52,804 bases of DNA from Gemmataceae bacterium (GTDB lineage: Bacteria; Planctomycetota; Planctomycetia; Gemmatales; Gemmataceae). Under the pieces are notes generated by a model. The model had not been told where the DNA came from. It did no database searches and saw only the letters and a program-made list of their open reading frames with translations. The position numbers and the translations under genes are program-made. Positions 45,101 through 52,804 of this stretch are shown piece after piece (position 1 is the first letter of the stretch; each line of letters opens with the position of its first letter). The DNA lies in contig SHZZ01000024.1 of NCBI GenBank assembly GCA_009692005.1, positions 1 through 52,804 of the forward strand, given 5' to 3'.

Positions 45101-45363
45101 ACGACCCGTTTGTCAACGAAATGGCCAGGTACTGGGCCAGCCGGCTGGTGAAGGAAAGGCACGACAACCCCAATATTCGGATTCGCGCCATGTTTCTTCA
45201 CGCCCTGGGGCGCGATCCCAATCCCAGAGAGTTGCACTTCTGGAATATGGCGCTGATGGACTTTTCCCCCAGGCGGGGATCGGCTTTAATGGACGAGGAA
45301 GCCGCCTGGCAAAACCTGGCCCATGCCCTTTTCAACACCAAGGAGTTAATTCACTTCCGATGA
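42112..45363 (+). CDS. Secreted c-type-cytochrome-like DUF1549/DUF1553 (PSD1) protein
   Basis: The 1083-residue protein has a signal peptide (ending APAWA) and an N-terminal cytochrome-type module with CFECH (Cys38, Cys41, His42), giving a heme-binding CxxCH. DUF1549 follows (VDRFLLAKLKQKNLKPARPA; RLLASPHFGERFARHWMDVI) with a second CxxCH, CARCHNHK (Cys357-Cys360-His361). DUF1553 comes near the C-terminus (ELANSLLDPEHPLTARVYVN, NRVWHWVFGAGL, LPTGRRDVTQVPSQALTLLN). Such proteins are nearly always followed by DUF1501, and their role is uncertain. Confidence 0.9.
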   Translation: MLTKQCLVTFGLLFAGVAPAWADDFFDKKVAPLLQARCFECHSHEKKIKGGLALDSKSGWEKGGKSGPAIVPGKPEVSLLIKALSHAEVDLKMPPKQMLPNGEVEIFKEWIKKGAVDPRVLAKTSAKPELATEDDWEKEFTKRLDWWSLRPMRVGAPPGDDPAYPAWAQEPVDRFLLAKLKQKNLKPARPADSLTLLRRLSFILTGLPPTPADVRAFEKARGETAYEQLVDRLLASPHFGERFARHWMDVIRYTDTYGYEWDNPAKGSFEYRDYLIRGFNDDLGFDRLLQEQLAGDLLPPRIHPATQTLETLIAPMFYHLGEHRHGSSLMFNGTHQDMVNNKIDAFSKAFLATSVACARCHNHKLEAVPQRDYYALAAVFTTPRWTSRVADAPGKNDAAIARLKELRGDIQTELALLWRNTRLNSATLRQALGDPAKSKPTIQEVAYPLMRLTQKESVKNWEVLKKEWQTAREMRKKANQAFNPLGQVQQGVLPPGWVVEGDGMIHGHVREGTPLVALTGEKIIDRLLEAGFHTQALSSKLPGVLRMPAQHLVAGKFASLNLAGGEFGGYLVMDDHAFQNETISFLKNTEAQWKSFADAALINGAQQVTVEFATASLNPNFPPRTGLAPGLNHNDFGYEKRSWISVTGIVAHDSGGAPQDELAAFASLYERESPKDEEAVSAAMADWLASPLGRWSKGKTQPGDRDILNWLLEKNLLLNQAPLGSKLASLVKEYRSVENGIAFARTVNSMDERETPPMSYPLNVRGNPDVSGPLIPPGSLSMLEVKQRTGQGAGLSRLELANSLLDPEHPLTARVYVNRVWHWVFGAGLVATPDDFGRLGDRPSHPELLDWLARQSIQEGWSTKKLVRRLVLSQAFRQSGEVSAAARESDPGNRLLHHFATRRLEAEAIRDTLLAVSGRLDGQLYGRPVFPPRAVEDSPKRLFSGPLDGDGRRSIYLQMSIMDPPKFLVGFNLPDLRLPTGRRDVTQVPSQALTLLNDPFVNEMARYWASRLVKERHDNPNIRIRAMFLHALGRDPNPRELHFWNMALMDFSPRRGSALMDEEAAWQNLAHALFNTKELIHFR

Positions 45364-46814
45364 AAACTCCCCTCGCTGGTTCCCTGGCGCCCGGTTCCTG
45401 CCCTGGGCGGATGGCAACACCATTCACCCGCAGGGCCTTTTTGCAACACAGCTCCGCTGGGTTCGGCTGGCTGGCCGCGCAAGCCATGGCCCGGGCTGAC
45501 GCGCCGGCCCACAATATCCCCCGCCCACACCACGCGCCCAAAGCCAAGAACATCATCTTTTGTTTCATGGATGGCGGGCCGAGCCATGTCGATACCTTCG
45601 ATCCCAAGCCGATGCTCAAGTTGAAGGAAGGCAAGCCGATCGGCGAGTCGGCGGTGAGCAAGCGTTCGCAATCAACCGCCAACCGGGTCTGGTTCGGCAG
45701 TCCGTGGCCATTCCATCAGCGTGGAAAAAGCGGCCTGTGGGTCAGCGACCTTTTTCCCAACATCGCCAAGGTCGCCGATGAACTTTGCGTCGTTCGCTCC
45801 ATGGTGGGGGAACTGCCGCTCCATGGGCAACAGAATTTATTACTGCATACCGGCAGGATTCTCGGGCAGGGGCCGAGCTTTGGCGCCTGGGTTTCCTACG
45901 GTCTTGGCAGTGAAAACCACAACCTTCCCTCCTATGTTCTGCTCAACAACGATTGGGTGCCCAACGGCGGCATGGAAAACTTTGGCAACTCGTATCTCAG
46001 CGCCAGTCACCAGGCCGCCTTGATGCGGGCTAGCGGCACGCCGGTGGATAACATCACACCCGCCGGAAGCCCCGCCAGCCAGAAACGAAAGCTCGATCTC
46101 CTGCGGCTTCAGGATGCTTCCTTCGCCAAGGCCGCGTCGGATGGCCGGGTCATTGAAGGCGCCATCGCCAACTACGAGACGGCTTTTCGCATGCAGACCG
46201 CGGTTCCAGAAATTGCCGACATTCGTCATGAGCCCAAGCACATCCGCGCCCTCTATGGGCTCGATTCCCCTGATAAGCATCAGCAACTTTATGCCACGCA
46301 GGCCTTGCGCGCCCGCAGGCTGGTCGAGGCGGGCGTCCGCTTCATTGAGATCACCTGCCCCAGCTTCGATGGCAACAACTCGCCCTGGGATCAGCACAGC
46401 CAGTTGAAGCAGAACCACGAAAAAAACGCTCGCATTACCGAGCAATCGGTGGCGGCCTTGATCTTCGACCTCAAGCAGCGCGGATTACTCGACGAGACCA
46501 TCGTTCTTTGGGCTGGTGAAATGGGGCGCACGCCGCACAATCCTGGCGTCAGCGCCAGCGCCGGGCGAGACCACCATGTGGATGGCTACAGCCTTTTCAT
46601 GGCCGGCGGGGGTTTCAAACCCGGCATGGCTTTTGGCGAAACAGACGAGTTTGGCAATTCCGTCATTCGTGATCCCCTCTCCATTCACGACATCCACGCC
46701 ACGCTGCTGAACCAATTGGGGATCGACCACACCCGCTTGACCTTCCGCCATGGGAGCCGCGACCAACGCCTGACCGATGTTCACGGCCGGGTGGTGCGGG
46801 AACTGCTGGCGTAA
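45360..46814 (+). CDS. Tat-exported DUF1501 protein
   Basis: The 484-residue protein has the twin-arginine motif TRRAFLQHSSAGFG and the DUF1501 blocks: IIFCFMDGGPSHVDTFDPKP, VRSMVGELPLHGQQN, LHTGRILGQGPSFGAWVSYG, LWAGEMGRTPHNPG, and SIHDIHATLLNQLGIDHTRL. DUF1501 is distantly related to the alkaline phosphatase/sulfatase fold (metal residues such as Asp and His are visible), with no fixed substrate. The ATG overlaps the previous stop as ATGA, so the pair is translationally coupled. The first ATG leaves a long N-terminus; a later start near TRRAFL is possible. Confidence 0.92.
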   Translation: MKTPLAGSLAPGSCPGRMATPFTRRAFLQHSSAGFGWLAAQAMARADAPAHNIPRPHHAPKAKNIIFCFMDGGPSHVDTFDPKPMLKLKEGKPIGESAVSKRSQSTANRVWFGSPWPFHQRGKSGLWVSDLFPNIAKVADELCVVRSMVGELPLHGQQNLLLHTGRILGQGPSFGAWVSYGLGSENHNLPSYVLLNNDWVPNGGMENFGNSYLSASHQAALMRASGTPVDNITPAGSPASQKRKLDLLRLQDASFAKAASDGRVIEGAIANYETAFRMQTAVPEIADIRHEPKHIRALYGLDSPDKHQQLYATQALRARRLVEAGVRFIEITCPSFDGNNSPWDQHSQLKQNHEKNARITEQSVAALIFDLKQRGLLDETIVLWAGEMGRTPHNPGVSASAGRDHHVDGYSLFMAGGGFKPGMAFGETDEFGNSVIRDPLSIHDIHATLLNQLGIDHTRLTFRHGSRDQRLTDVHGRVVRELLA

Positions 46815-46856
46815 GGGAATCGCCGCCGCCCGTTGCCCCGGTAGTTTCTCTGCGTT

Positions 46857-47630
46857 TTAAAACTCGTACACTTTGTTGAATTCCATGAACTCCACCTGCG
46901 GGAGTTGCAGCGCCAATACTTCCTTGACCACCTGTTTGTTGAAGCGCGCCTTGACATGCAATGCCAGGATGGGCACTGGCTTTTTCAGCTTGGCGACCTC
47001 ATCCTTGAAATTGGCGGGAGTCAGATGCTTGGAGATGTCGGCCAGCCATTGGTGGTCGTTGGGGAAAGTCACCTCAATGAGAACCGCTTTGAGATTGGGA
47101 CATTGGTTCAAACGATCCCAAATTTCATCGGTGGCGGCAGTGTCGCTGACATAGCCCACCGCGCTTTTTCCATCGTCAATAATGTAACCCACCGTGGGGA
47201 CGACATGGTTCAGAGAAATGGCGGTGATTTTCAGCCCCTCGACTTCGGCGGTTTGCCCCGGTTCGTGGGGGACCATGCGCAGGAATGGCGATTCCGGCTT
47301 TTGGGACAGGGCGATGAAATCGGGCCAGATGCGGTTGTTGAATATGTCTTTTTGCAGGCAGTCAAAAACCGGCGTTGACCCATGAATGCAGACTGGGGAT
47401 GGGTCGCTTAGAAAAATGTTCTCGACAAAAATCGGCAAGGTTGCCACATGGTCGAGATGCGTGTGGGTCAGGAAAACATGGCGGATTTCCGCTTGTTCCT
47501 TGGGGGTGCCGTAAACACCCAATGCGCCAGCATCTACGGCAACGCGGCGGTTGACGATGAGTGTGGTCAGGTATTGAAAACCGCCACCGATTCCGCCGTG
47601 TGCGGCTGACGGGAGCAAGGACAGAATCAC
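46857..47630 (-). CDS. Metallo-beta-lactamase-fold hydrolase (class II cyclic-nucleotide phosphodiesterase-like)
   Basis: The 257-residue protein has LTHTHLDHVATLP (His56, His58, Asp60, His61), the metal site of the MBL fold. Downstream are SLNHVVPTVGYII (His), SDTAATDEIW (Asp) and ILALHVKARF (His). The overall spacing resembles class II cAMP phosphodiesterases of the CpdP type, though RNase Z-like relatives remain possible. It starts at GTG 47630 with GGAGG 7 nt upstream. It is convergent with DUF1501. Its target in the cell is unknown. Confidence 0.85.
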   Translation of the reverse strand: MILSLLPSAAHGGIGGGFQYLTTLIVNRRVAVDAGALGVYGTPKEQAEIRHVFLTHTHLDHVATLPIFVENIFLSDPSPVCIHGSTPVFDCLQKDIFNNRIWPDFIALSQKPESPFLRMVPHEPGQTAEVEGLKITAISLNHVVPTVGYIIDDGKSAVGYVSDTAATDEIWDRLNQCPNLKAVLIEVTFPNDHQWLADISKHLTPANFKDEVAKLKKPVPILALHVKARFNKQVVKEVLALQLPQVEFMEFNKVYEF

Positions 47631-47708
47631 GCAGAACCTCCACCCTGGAGTACCCGGGGTTAGTCGATTTTATCCCTGCCCATGGGGGAAGAGAAAGCGG
47701 AAACTGGG

Positions 47709-48503
47709 TTATTTCCCCGGCTTTTTGCTGGGTGTGGCCTCACCGTCTGCAAGATTCATGACATACTTCAGCCCGCCCAGCATATGTTTTTGAAAGCGCT
47801 CGTCTGCCCAGACATCTTCGCGGTGGCCCAGGGCGGTGTAAAATACCCGACCCTTGCCATATTCACGCGTCCAGGCCAGAGCGTAGTCCTTGTCCTGCCT
47901 TTTCCCTGGCTTCTTGGTGAACTCGGCATCCATGCGCATGAGAATGTGCAGGTCGCCGCGGTCGTACGGACCCTTGAACTGGTAGATCTCGTCGGTGATT
48001 TGGAACTTGTCGCCCAGGTGAGCGGTGGCGGGGTGCTTGGTATCCTCGACGATCACCTGGATTTTTTCGTGCCAGGGATGCCCGTCAAAATAACCGCCAA
48101 TCAATTTGCCATACTCCGGCCATTTGTAAAAGGTGTCGGTGGCGCAGTGGCTGCCGGCGAATCCTTTTCCCGAACGGATGAACTGCAGCAAGTCGGCTTT
48201 TTGCGTATCGGAAAGTGGCAGTTCACCGGTGGTGTAGAAGAAGACGGCGTCATATTTTTTCAAATTTTCCGCAGTGATGGCTTCGCGGGAGTTCTGTGTC
48301 ACGGTGGCTTTGAAGGCGCCCGATTTCTCACCGAGGAGAATCAATGTTTTTTCCACCAGGCAGAGTTCCTCCGCCTTGGGCCGTTTCACCACCGAGTGAA
48401 CGAAGCCTTTCGATTCGGTAATGACGAGGAGGTTTTTTTCCGCTGCCAGGGCAGGGGAAACACCAACCACAACCACCAGGGCCAAAGTCAACGCGCGCCA
48501 CAT
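47709..48503 (-). CDS. Secreted ThuA-like domain protein
   Basis: The 264-residue protein has a signal peptide (ending SPALA) and a ThuA-type domain: NLLVITESKGFVHSVVKRPK, KYDAVFFYTTGELPLSDTQK, IRSGKGFAGSHCATDTFYKW, GGYFDGHPWH and YGKGRVFYTALGHREDVW. ThuA domains are related to glutamine amidotransferase-like folds and occur near glycoside catabolism genes; their activity is unproven. AAGGAG precedes the ATG at 48503. The DUF1080 gene ends 20 nt upstream, so both probably form an operon, a pairing common in planctomycetes. Confidence 0.9.
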   Translation of the reverse strand: MWRALTLALVVVVGVSPALAAEKNLLVITESKGFVHSVVKRPKAEELCLVEKTLILLGEKSGAFKATVTQNSREAITAENLKKYDAVFFYTTGELPLSDTQKADLLQFIRSGKGFAGSHCATDTFYKWPEYGKLIGGYFDGHPWHEKIQVIVEDTKHPATAHLGDKFQITDEIYQFKGPYDRGDLHILMRMDAEFTKKPGKRQDKDYALAWTREYGKGRVFYTALGHREDVWADERFQKHMLGGLKYVMNLADGEATPSKKPGK

Positions 48504-48523
48504 AGTCTTCTCCTTTAGTTTTC

Positions 48524-49084
48524 TCAAGGGTTGCTGATGCGAATGTTGCGGAACTCAAATTTGCCGGATTCGGCCTGCAGGCCGATGTCGCCTTTGTCGG
48601 GAACTTTCATGGTGGCTGGTGCGAGCTTTTCGCCATTGACGCTGCATTCAGCCGTGGCGCCTTTGACCACGACCTCCAGCAGGTTCCAATCGTCGTTTTT
48701 GAAGCCTTTCAACTGTTTCTGCTCGCCGCGGCGGGCGAAGTCGCGGATTTGCAATTGCGGCCCGCGGATGTAGACGCCGCTGTCGGCCTTTAACCCGGCC
48801 TTGAACTCCAGTTTAAGAGTGAAATCGCCGGAAAAGACGGCCTCGGTGTACAGGCCCTTGATGCCGCCTTTGCCGTTCTTGTCTTTTTCCCGCATGACGA
48901 TGGCGCCATTTTCAACAGCGACGCGTTCATCGGCAGTGGCGGTTTTATCCGTGAGGCTTTCCTTGCTGCCTTTGTACACCCAGCCAGAAAGATCTTTGCC
49001 GTTGGACAATACGGTTTCTTTTCCTTCAGCGTGAAGCAAAAGGGGAAGAGCCACAACCAGTACCAGCGACAGCAGCTTTTTCAT
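48524..49084 (-). CDS. Secreted DUF1080 (3-keto-disaccharide hydrolase-like) protein
   Basis: The 186-residue protein has a signal peptide (residues 1-20) and a DUF1080 domain: LSNGKDLSGWVYKG, FSGDFTLKLEFKAGLKADSG, VYIRGPQLQIRDFARRGEQK, DWNLLEVVVKG and GDIGLQAESGKFEFRNIRIS. It is shorter than its relative at 8667-9359 and differs in sequence, so it is not a recent duplicate. I use the ATG at 49084 behind GAGG. It is the first gene of a DUF1080-ThuA pair. Confidence 0.88.
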   Translation of the reverse strand: MKKLLSLVLVVALPLLLHAEGKETVLSNGKDLSGWVYKGSKESLTDKTATADERVAVENGAIVMREKDKNGKGGIKGLYTEAVFSGDFTLKLEFKAGLKADSGVYIRGPQLQIRDFARRGEQKQLKGFKNDDWNLLEVVVKGATAECSVNGEKLAPATMKVPDKGDIGLQAESGKFEFRNIRISNP

Positions 49085-49329
49085 GTTTAACCTCTTCAAG
49101 GCAGGATCCACACCCAGGCCTAATTATCCTAAGGCAGCGCTTTTTCCCATTCAAGAAAATATTGCCGCGACTTTTCTCGGGCCCCCGCTCGCGGCGCCAG
49201 CATGGGCCAGGGGAACCTTTCACAATAGTCTGCGAAAAAGATTTACCCAACCCCTTTTTCCTTGAACCTGCCCCTCCCGGGCGGTTCTAATTTTTGTTCC
49301 TACTTTTCCTTTTTCGGAAGGGGTTGCGC

Positions 49330-50688
49330 ATGACGGTGAACTGCACCACGGCCCGGCGCCATTGCACCCGCCTGGCGAGCTTGTCCCTGGCGGTTTTGAT
49401 TTTGGCCAACCACTCCTTTGCGGCAGATGGCCTCGACCGCCTGGCGCTGGAGAAACTCAAGCAAACTCACACGGTGCGGGAATCCTTGAAGAAACAAATC
49501 CAGGCCCCGCCTCGCCAAGGGCCGCTCAAGGAATACCGCGCCAACTTGCATGTGCATTCGCACCTCTCGCACGACAGCCGGGGAAAAATCGAGGAGATCG
49601 TGGCGGCGGCGAAAAAAGCAGGCACCCATATTCTTCTCTTCACGGAACACCCCGCCCCCCACTACGACTTCTTTAAACAGGGCCACCAGGGTCTTCGCGA
49701 TGGCGTGCTGCTTATTCCCGGGGCAGAAACCGCCGGCTTGCTTGCCTATCCCAGCGAGTCCCTGGGTGATTTTGGCAACGACACCCGCGAGGTGGCCGCT
49801 CTGGTGCGAAGGAAAGGCGGCCTGGCTTTCCTCTGCCACTTGGAGGAACGAATGAATCTGGAAGTGCCCGGGTTGACCGGCGTGGAAATTTACAACATCC
49901 ACGCCATTTTCAAGAAACAAAAACGGCTCCTCGAGGCTTTAAAAAACCCTCTGTGGATTGTGCAAGCCGCTGGGCGGATCAGGGAATATCCGCAGGAGGC
50001 CTATTCCGCCATTCACGAATATCCTGCCGATTACCTGGGGCGCTGGGATGAGCTTTGCCAGCGCGCCCCCCACACAGGGGTCACCGCCAATGACGCCCAC
50101 CAGAATGTCGGCATGCGCGTTCAATGGGCGGGCGGCAATAGCGTGGTCTTGCAGGATGCACTGGGGAAAAAAATCGCCCAGGTCAGCGCCACCCTGCTCA
50201 AGCCTTTTGTTCCGCTGCCGGCCAATCCCAAGGAAGGGGATGAGCTTTTCCGCGTGCAGCTCGATGGTTATGAATACGCCTTGCGCCACGCCGGCACCCA
50301 TTTATTGATGAAGGACTTGACCCGGGAGGAAGCTTGGCGCGCGCTGGAAAAGGGCCAGGCCTTCGCCGGTTTCGATTGGATTGCCGACACCACCGGGTTT
50401 GATTTTCACTTGCAGGGAAAAAACGGCCGGGTGGAAATGGGAGATCGGGTCGCCTGGGAAAAGGGCCTGAAACTATTGGGTCGCGCCCCCTTGCCCGGGG
50501 AATGGCGGGTTCTCCGCGATGGCAAGGTAGTCCATGAGGGAAAAGGCCGCGCGCTGGAAATAGCGATTCTTCAACCGGGGGTCTACCGGGCGGAAGTTTG
50601 GCTGGAGGTGGCCGGGGAGAAAATGATCTGGATCCTATCGAACCCGATTTATGTGAAGGAGAGTCGGAGCGGAGGGGGAGGGATTTGA
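49330..50688 (+). CDS. Exported PHP-domain metallophosphoesterase-like protein
   Basis: The 452-residue protein has a signal peptide (residues 1-31, ending SFAA). A PHP domain follows: ANLHVHSHLSHDSRGKIEEI with His74, His76 and Asp82, and THILLFTEH with Glu106 and His107, the usual metal ligands. Then come VEIYNIHAIF and TANDAHQNVGMRV. A C-terminal beta-sandwich (from about residue 320) has QLDGYEYALRHAGTHLL and LPGEWRVLRDGKVVHEGKGR. AAGGGG precedes ATG 49330. Its last codons overlap the tRNA-Ser gene on the opposite strand by 19 nt. A degenerate inverted copy of its 5' end lies at 9421-9726. Confidence 0.88.
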   Translation: MTVNCTTARRHCTRLASLSLAVLILANHSFAADGLDRLALEKLKQTHTVRESLKKQIQAPPRQGPLKEYRANLHVHSHLSHDSRGKIEEIVAAAKKAGTHILLFTEHPAPHYDFFKQGHQGLRDGVLLIPGAETAGLLAYPSESLGDFGNDTREVAALVRRKGGLAFLCHLEERMNLEVPGLTGVEIYNIHAIFKKQKRLLEALKNPLWIVQAAGRIREYPQEAYSAIHEYPADYLGRWDELCQRAPHTGVTANDAHQNVGMRVQWAGGNSVVLQDALGKKIAQVSATLLKPFVPLPANPKEGDELFRVQLDGYEYALRHAGTHLLMKDLTREEAWRALEKGQAFAGFDWIADTTGFDFHLQGKNGRVEMGDRVAWEKGLKLLGRAPLPGEWRVLRDGKVVHEGKGRALEIAILQPGVYRAEVWLEVAGEKMIWILSNPIYVKESRSGGGGI

Positions 50689-50756
50689 ACCCACGATACC
50701 CTTACAGGTATTTCGGTTTTCGAGACCGACGCAATCAGCCGCTCTGCCACCCCTCC
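50670..50756 (-). tRNA. tRNA-Ser (CGA)
   Basis: The minus strand folds as a class II tRNA: acceptor GGAGGGG/CCCCTCC, D-arm, anticodon loop around CTCGAAA giving anticodon CGA, a long variable arm, and T-arm with GTTCAAAT. The discriminator is G and no CCA is encoded. The T-stem has one T-T mismatch. The gene's 3' end overlaps the last 19 nt of the convergent PHP gene. Confidence 0.93.
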
Positions 50757-50826
50757 GGACAGGTTTCAATTTATCTAAACGGGGAAGAATCTACAAGGAA
50801 TCCCGGCTGGCAGTTCGTGAGACGGT

Positions 50827-51240
50827 TCAATCCCAGCCGCGCTCGGACCGGCGGGCCTTTTTCTTCGACTGGATTTTTTTTTCTTGCAACCGGTTCAGCC
50901 GCGAGCCTCTTGTCGGCCGCGTTTTCTTTCTTTTTCTCCTGGGCGCCAGGGCCTGGTTGAGCAGCAGGCACAACTTTTCCAAGGCATCTGCCTTGTTCAT
51001 CCCTTGCGTGCGGTGGCGCTGGCTGGCGCTGAGCACCCTGCCCGCGGAGTCCAGGCTGGCGCGCACCCTTAAATCCGACAGCGCTTGAGCCTTTTTTTCT
51101 TCCCCTAAACCGGGGACCTTTCCCAGATCCAAGGCCAGGCGAACTCGCGTTTCCACCTTGTTGACATTCTGCCCTCCGGGCCCGCCCGACCGGCTGGTCT
51201 CCATCTCTACCCAAGGTTCTAAATCCGCTGCTTTAAACAT
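50827..51240 (-). CDS. arfB: Alternative ribosome-rescue factor (ArfB/YaeJ-like)
   Basis: The 137-residue protein has the release-factor catalytic motif SRSGGPGGQNVNKVETRV (GGQ at 22-24). It has no codon-recognition domain and ends in a Lys/Arg-rich tail (RRKRKKTRPTRGSRLNRLQ and KKKARR), the part that senses the empty mRNA channel. ArfB hydrolyses peptidyl-tRNA on stalled ribosomes. The size matches the E. coli protein (140). AGGGA lies 6 nt before the ATG at 51240. Confidence 0.95.
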   Translation of the reverse strand: MFKAADLEPWVEMETSRSGGPGGQNVNKVETRVRLALDLGKVPGLGEEKKAQALSDLRVRASLDSAGRVLSASQRHRTQGMNKADALEKLCLLLNQALAPRRKRKKTRPTRGSRLNRLQEKKIQSKKKARRSERGWD

Positions 51241-51330
51241 GGCATTCCCTTACCGGGTTGTTTCATCCCGGGACATTATCCTTTATCATTCTCAGGGAAT
51301 CAGGTGAAGGCCATCCTTGGAGTAGCCGTT

Positions 51331-52305
51331 ATGAAATATTGCCATGCAGCCATCCTTTTTGCCCTCTGTCCCGCCATGGCCTCGGCCCAGGCTGTGGGAA
51401 AAACAACGCTGGGAAACCCGAAAATCCCCTTCACCGTGGTCACTGCTGTGCCGATTGAAGTGACTCGGGGAAAACTGTCCGCGACTTTGATCGACAACCA
51501 GGCTTATGGAAAGACTCACCGGGAAGGGTACAACGGCCTGGCTCGGCTGCGGCTGGGCAATTCTCCCAGCCCCTTCGTGGAGAACTACGCCGGGCTCAAT
51601 CTTGAGCATGTGAACAACGGCGTGATTTATGAAAACCGCGACCTGCAATTCGAGCCGCGCAAGCACCCCATGGAAATCCGCAAAATTAACGACTCCACTT
51701 TTGAACTTTACCAGAAACCCCTGCCCAACACCGGACTGGAAAGCTGCACCCGCTTCCATTTCCAAGATAATGGCATTATCGATGTCACCTTCGCCTGCGT
51801 GCCGAGGAAGGACCATTTTCCCTATGGGTACTTGAATCTCTTCTGGGCCAGTTACATCCAGAAACCGGAAGACATGGGCATTCAGTTTTTGGGCAGGAAA
51901 AAGGGAGAAAAGGACGAGAGCTGGATCCGCGCGGTCACCCCCAAACATGGTGATTTATCCACGCACAGAAGCGCCAGTGATCGTCGGGATTTTAAGCGCG
52001 CCGAGCCTTTCCCTTTGACCTTGGTCTTCAATGAATCGGGTTATGAATACACGAAGCCTTTTTACTTCGGCCGTTACCAGGACCATGCCTTGGCCTTGAT
52101 GTTCCACCCCAGCGACCTGATCCGTTTTACGCAAAGCCCTTCGGGCGGCGGCCAGGGCAACCCCGCCTGGGACTTTCAGTGGTTTATCGATGCGCCAGTG
52201 AAAGACCGGCTCTACGCTTTTTCCTTTCGGGTGCAATGGCAGCCCTGGACGACACCCGGGGCCATATTGAAGGACTACGAAGCCTATCTCGCTTCGAGGC
52301 AATGA
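51331..52305 (+). CDS. Secreted protein of unknown function
   Basis: The 324-residue protein has a signal peptide (residues 1-19, ending ASA). The mature part has beta-rich blocks LIDNQAYGKTHREGYNGLAR, VNNGVIYENRDLQFEP, FHFQDNGIIDVTFACVPRKD and FPLTLVFNESGYEYTKPFYF. The C-terminal NPAWDFQWFIDAPVKDRLYA and LYAFSFRVQWQPWT resemble domains found in carbohydrate-binding exported proteins, but I cannot name the family. I chose the ATG at 51331 with GGAG upstream; an in-frame GTG at 51304 would place the signal later. Confidence 0.75.
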   Translation: MKYCHAAILFALCPAMASAQAVGKTTLGNPKIPFTVVTAVPIEVTRGKLSATLIDNQAYGKTHREGYNGLARLRLGNSPSPFVENYAGLNLEHVNNGVIYENRDLQFEPRKHPMEIRKINDSTFELYQKPLPNTGLESCTRFHFQDNGIIDVTFACVPRKDHFPYGYLNLFWASYIQKPEDMGIQFLGRKKGEKDESWIRAVTPKHGDLSTHRSASDRRDFKRAEPFPLTLVFNESGYEYTKPFYFGRYQDHALALMFHPSDLIRFTQSPSGGGQGNPAWDFQWFIDAPVKDRLYAFSFRVQWQPWTTPGAILKDYEAYLASRQ

Positions 52306-52661
52306 AGAAAGTGCAAGGCTCGAAAAACCTGAAACAGGAAAGTGGTCATCTAAGGTTCGACCGGCCCGCCTTTTCCCCGGGAACGCCAGGCTCCAGCCTG
52401 GCAAAGAAAGAAGCCGCGCTTTCTGCGCGGCGATCCCAGCGAAGTTTAAACTGCAATCACTTTGGTCCACGCCCAGTTTAGGGTGTGTGGTAAGTTCCAT
52501 TGGGCTTTGGAGGTATTGCTGGGAACCCCTGGCCACAACCTGGGGTTTTGTTTTTAGTCACCGAAATAGACACAAGGATTAAACAGGGAAGTAACCCGTG
52601 TCACGGGAAGTGTTTTTTCGCCTCATTTATCGAGGCAACTACAAACTAAACCCCTACTTAG
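52306..52661 (+). repeat. Intergenic region with dispersed palindromic repeat, family A, copy 5
   Basis: At 52375-52442 lie CCCGGGAACGCCAGGCTCCA, its palindromic continuation GCCTGGC, and GCCGCGCTTTCTGCGCGGC followed by GATCCCAGCG. They closely match the reverse complement of 968-1033. The rest (52443-52661) contains no gene I can support. It includes the region upstream of the secreted-protein stop and the 3' flank of tRNA-Ala. Confidence 0.65.
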
Positions 52662-52734
<73 letters not shown>

Positions 52735-52804
52735 AATTCGCCGACTCTTGTCCGGCTCTGTGCAGGATACTTCCCCAAGGGGGCTTCGTCAATTCCCCCG
52801 CCAT

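Overview
The window looks like chromosome of a planctomycete (phylum Planctomycetota; gene content resembles Gemmata-like lineages, but no rRNA or other definitive marker is present). The reasons are three DUF1559 proteins (two with type IV pilin-like N-termini, one composite), a DUF1549/DUF1553 cytochrome-c-like protein overlapping a Tat-exported DUF1501 protein, a type I sulfatase, two DUF1080 proteins, ThuA, CotH-kinase/EF-hand proteins, a mu-protocadherin-like Gly-rich secreted protein, and many small secreted or lipoproteins. No phage, CRISPR array or rRNA was seen.

Layout. 1-0.8 kb: the end of a membrane protein and a MazEF-type toxin-antitoxin pair. 1.1-5.1 kb: a 2-oxoadipate dioxygenase/decarboxylase-like gene diverges from a class III aminotransferase and an antiquitin-type (ALDH7) dehydrogenase, which together read as a lysine/2-aminoadipate catabolic cluster. 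5.2-9.4 kb: sulfatase, SGNH hydrolase, Tat-exported beta-propeller and DUF1080 protein. 9.4-9.9 kb: a degenerate inverted copy of the 5' end of the PHP gene at 49.3 kb, next to a MITE-like element. 10-21.9 kb: secreted proteins, CotH kinase and DUF1559 genes. 22-29.7 kb: G8-domain protein, tartrate/D-malate dehydrogenase-like enzyme, a second CotH protein with a collagen-like stretch, and a sialidase-like BNR protein. 30-35.6 kb: zinc-ribbon membrane protein, TPR protein, queA and small exported proteins. 35.7-41.9 kb: a TolC-RND-MFP efflux operon. 42-52.8 kb: DUF1553/DUF1501 pair, MBL hydrolase, DUF1080-ThuA pair, PHP protein, tRNA-Ser, arfB, a secreted protein and tRNA-Ala.

The most striking observation is that two otherwise intact genes (10011-11126 + and 28528-29682 -) are each interrupted by one in-frame TGA. 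Each TGA is followed, 20-24 nt downstream, by a short hairpin whose apical loop has G in its first two positions, as in bacterial selenocysteine insertion (SECIS) elements. In the sialidase-like protein the TGA sits where, from memory of the family, a Cys-Pro-Met motif is expected. This suggests that the organism decodes UGA as selenocysteine in protein families not usually counted as selenoproteins. No selenocysteine machinery lies in the window, so nonsense mutation or sequencing error is not excluded, especially for the first gene.

The intergenic regions carry at least two families of dispersed palindromic repeats. One has hairpin cores GCCAGGCTGGAGCCTGGC or GCCGCGCTCCAGCGCGGC; the other carries AAGCGTCAGCG and CCCTCTCCC/GGGAGAGGG arms. 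One copy of the first family forms a perfect 34-bp inverted repeat. All functional assignments come from reading motifs by eye, without database searches.
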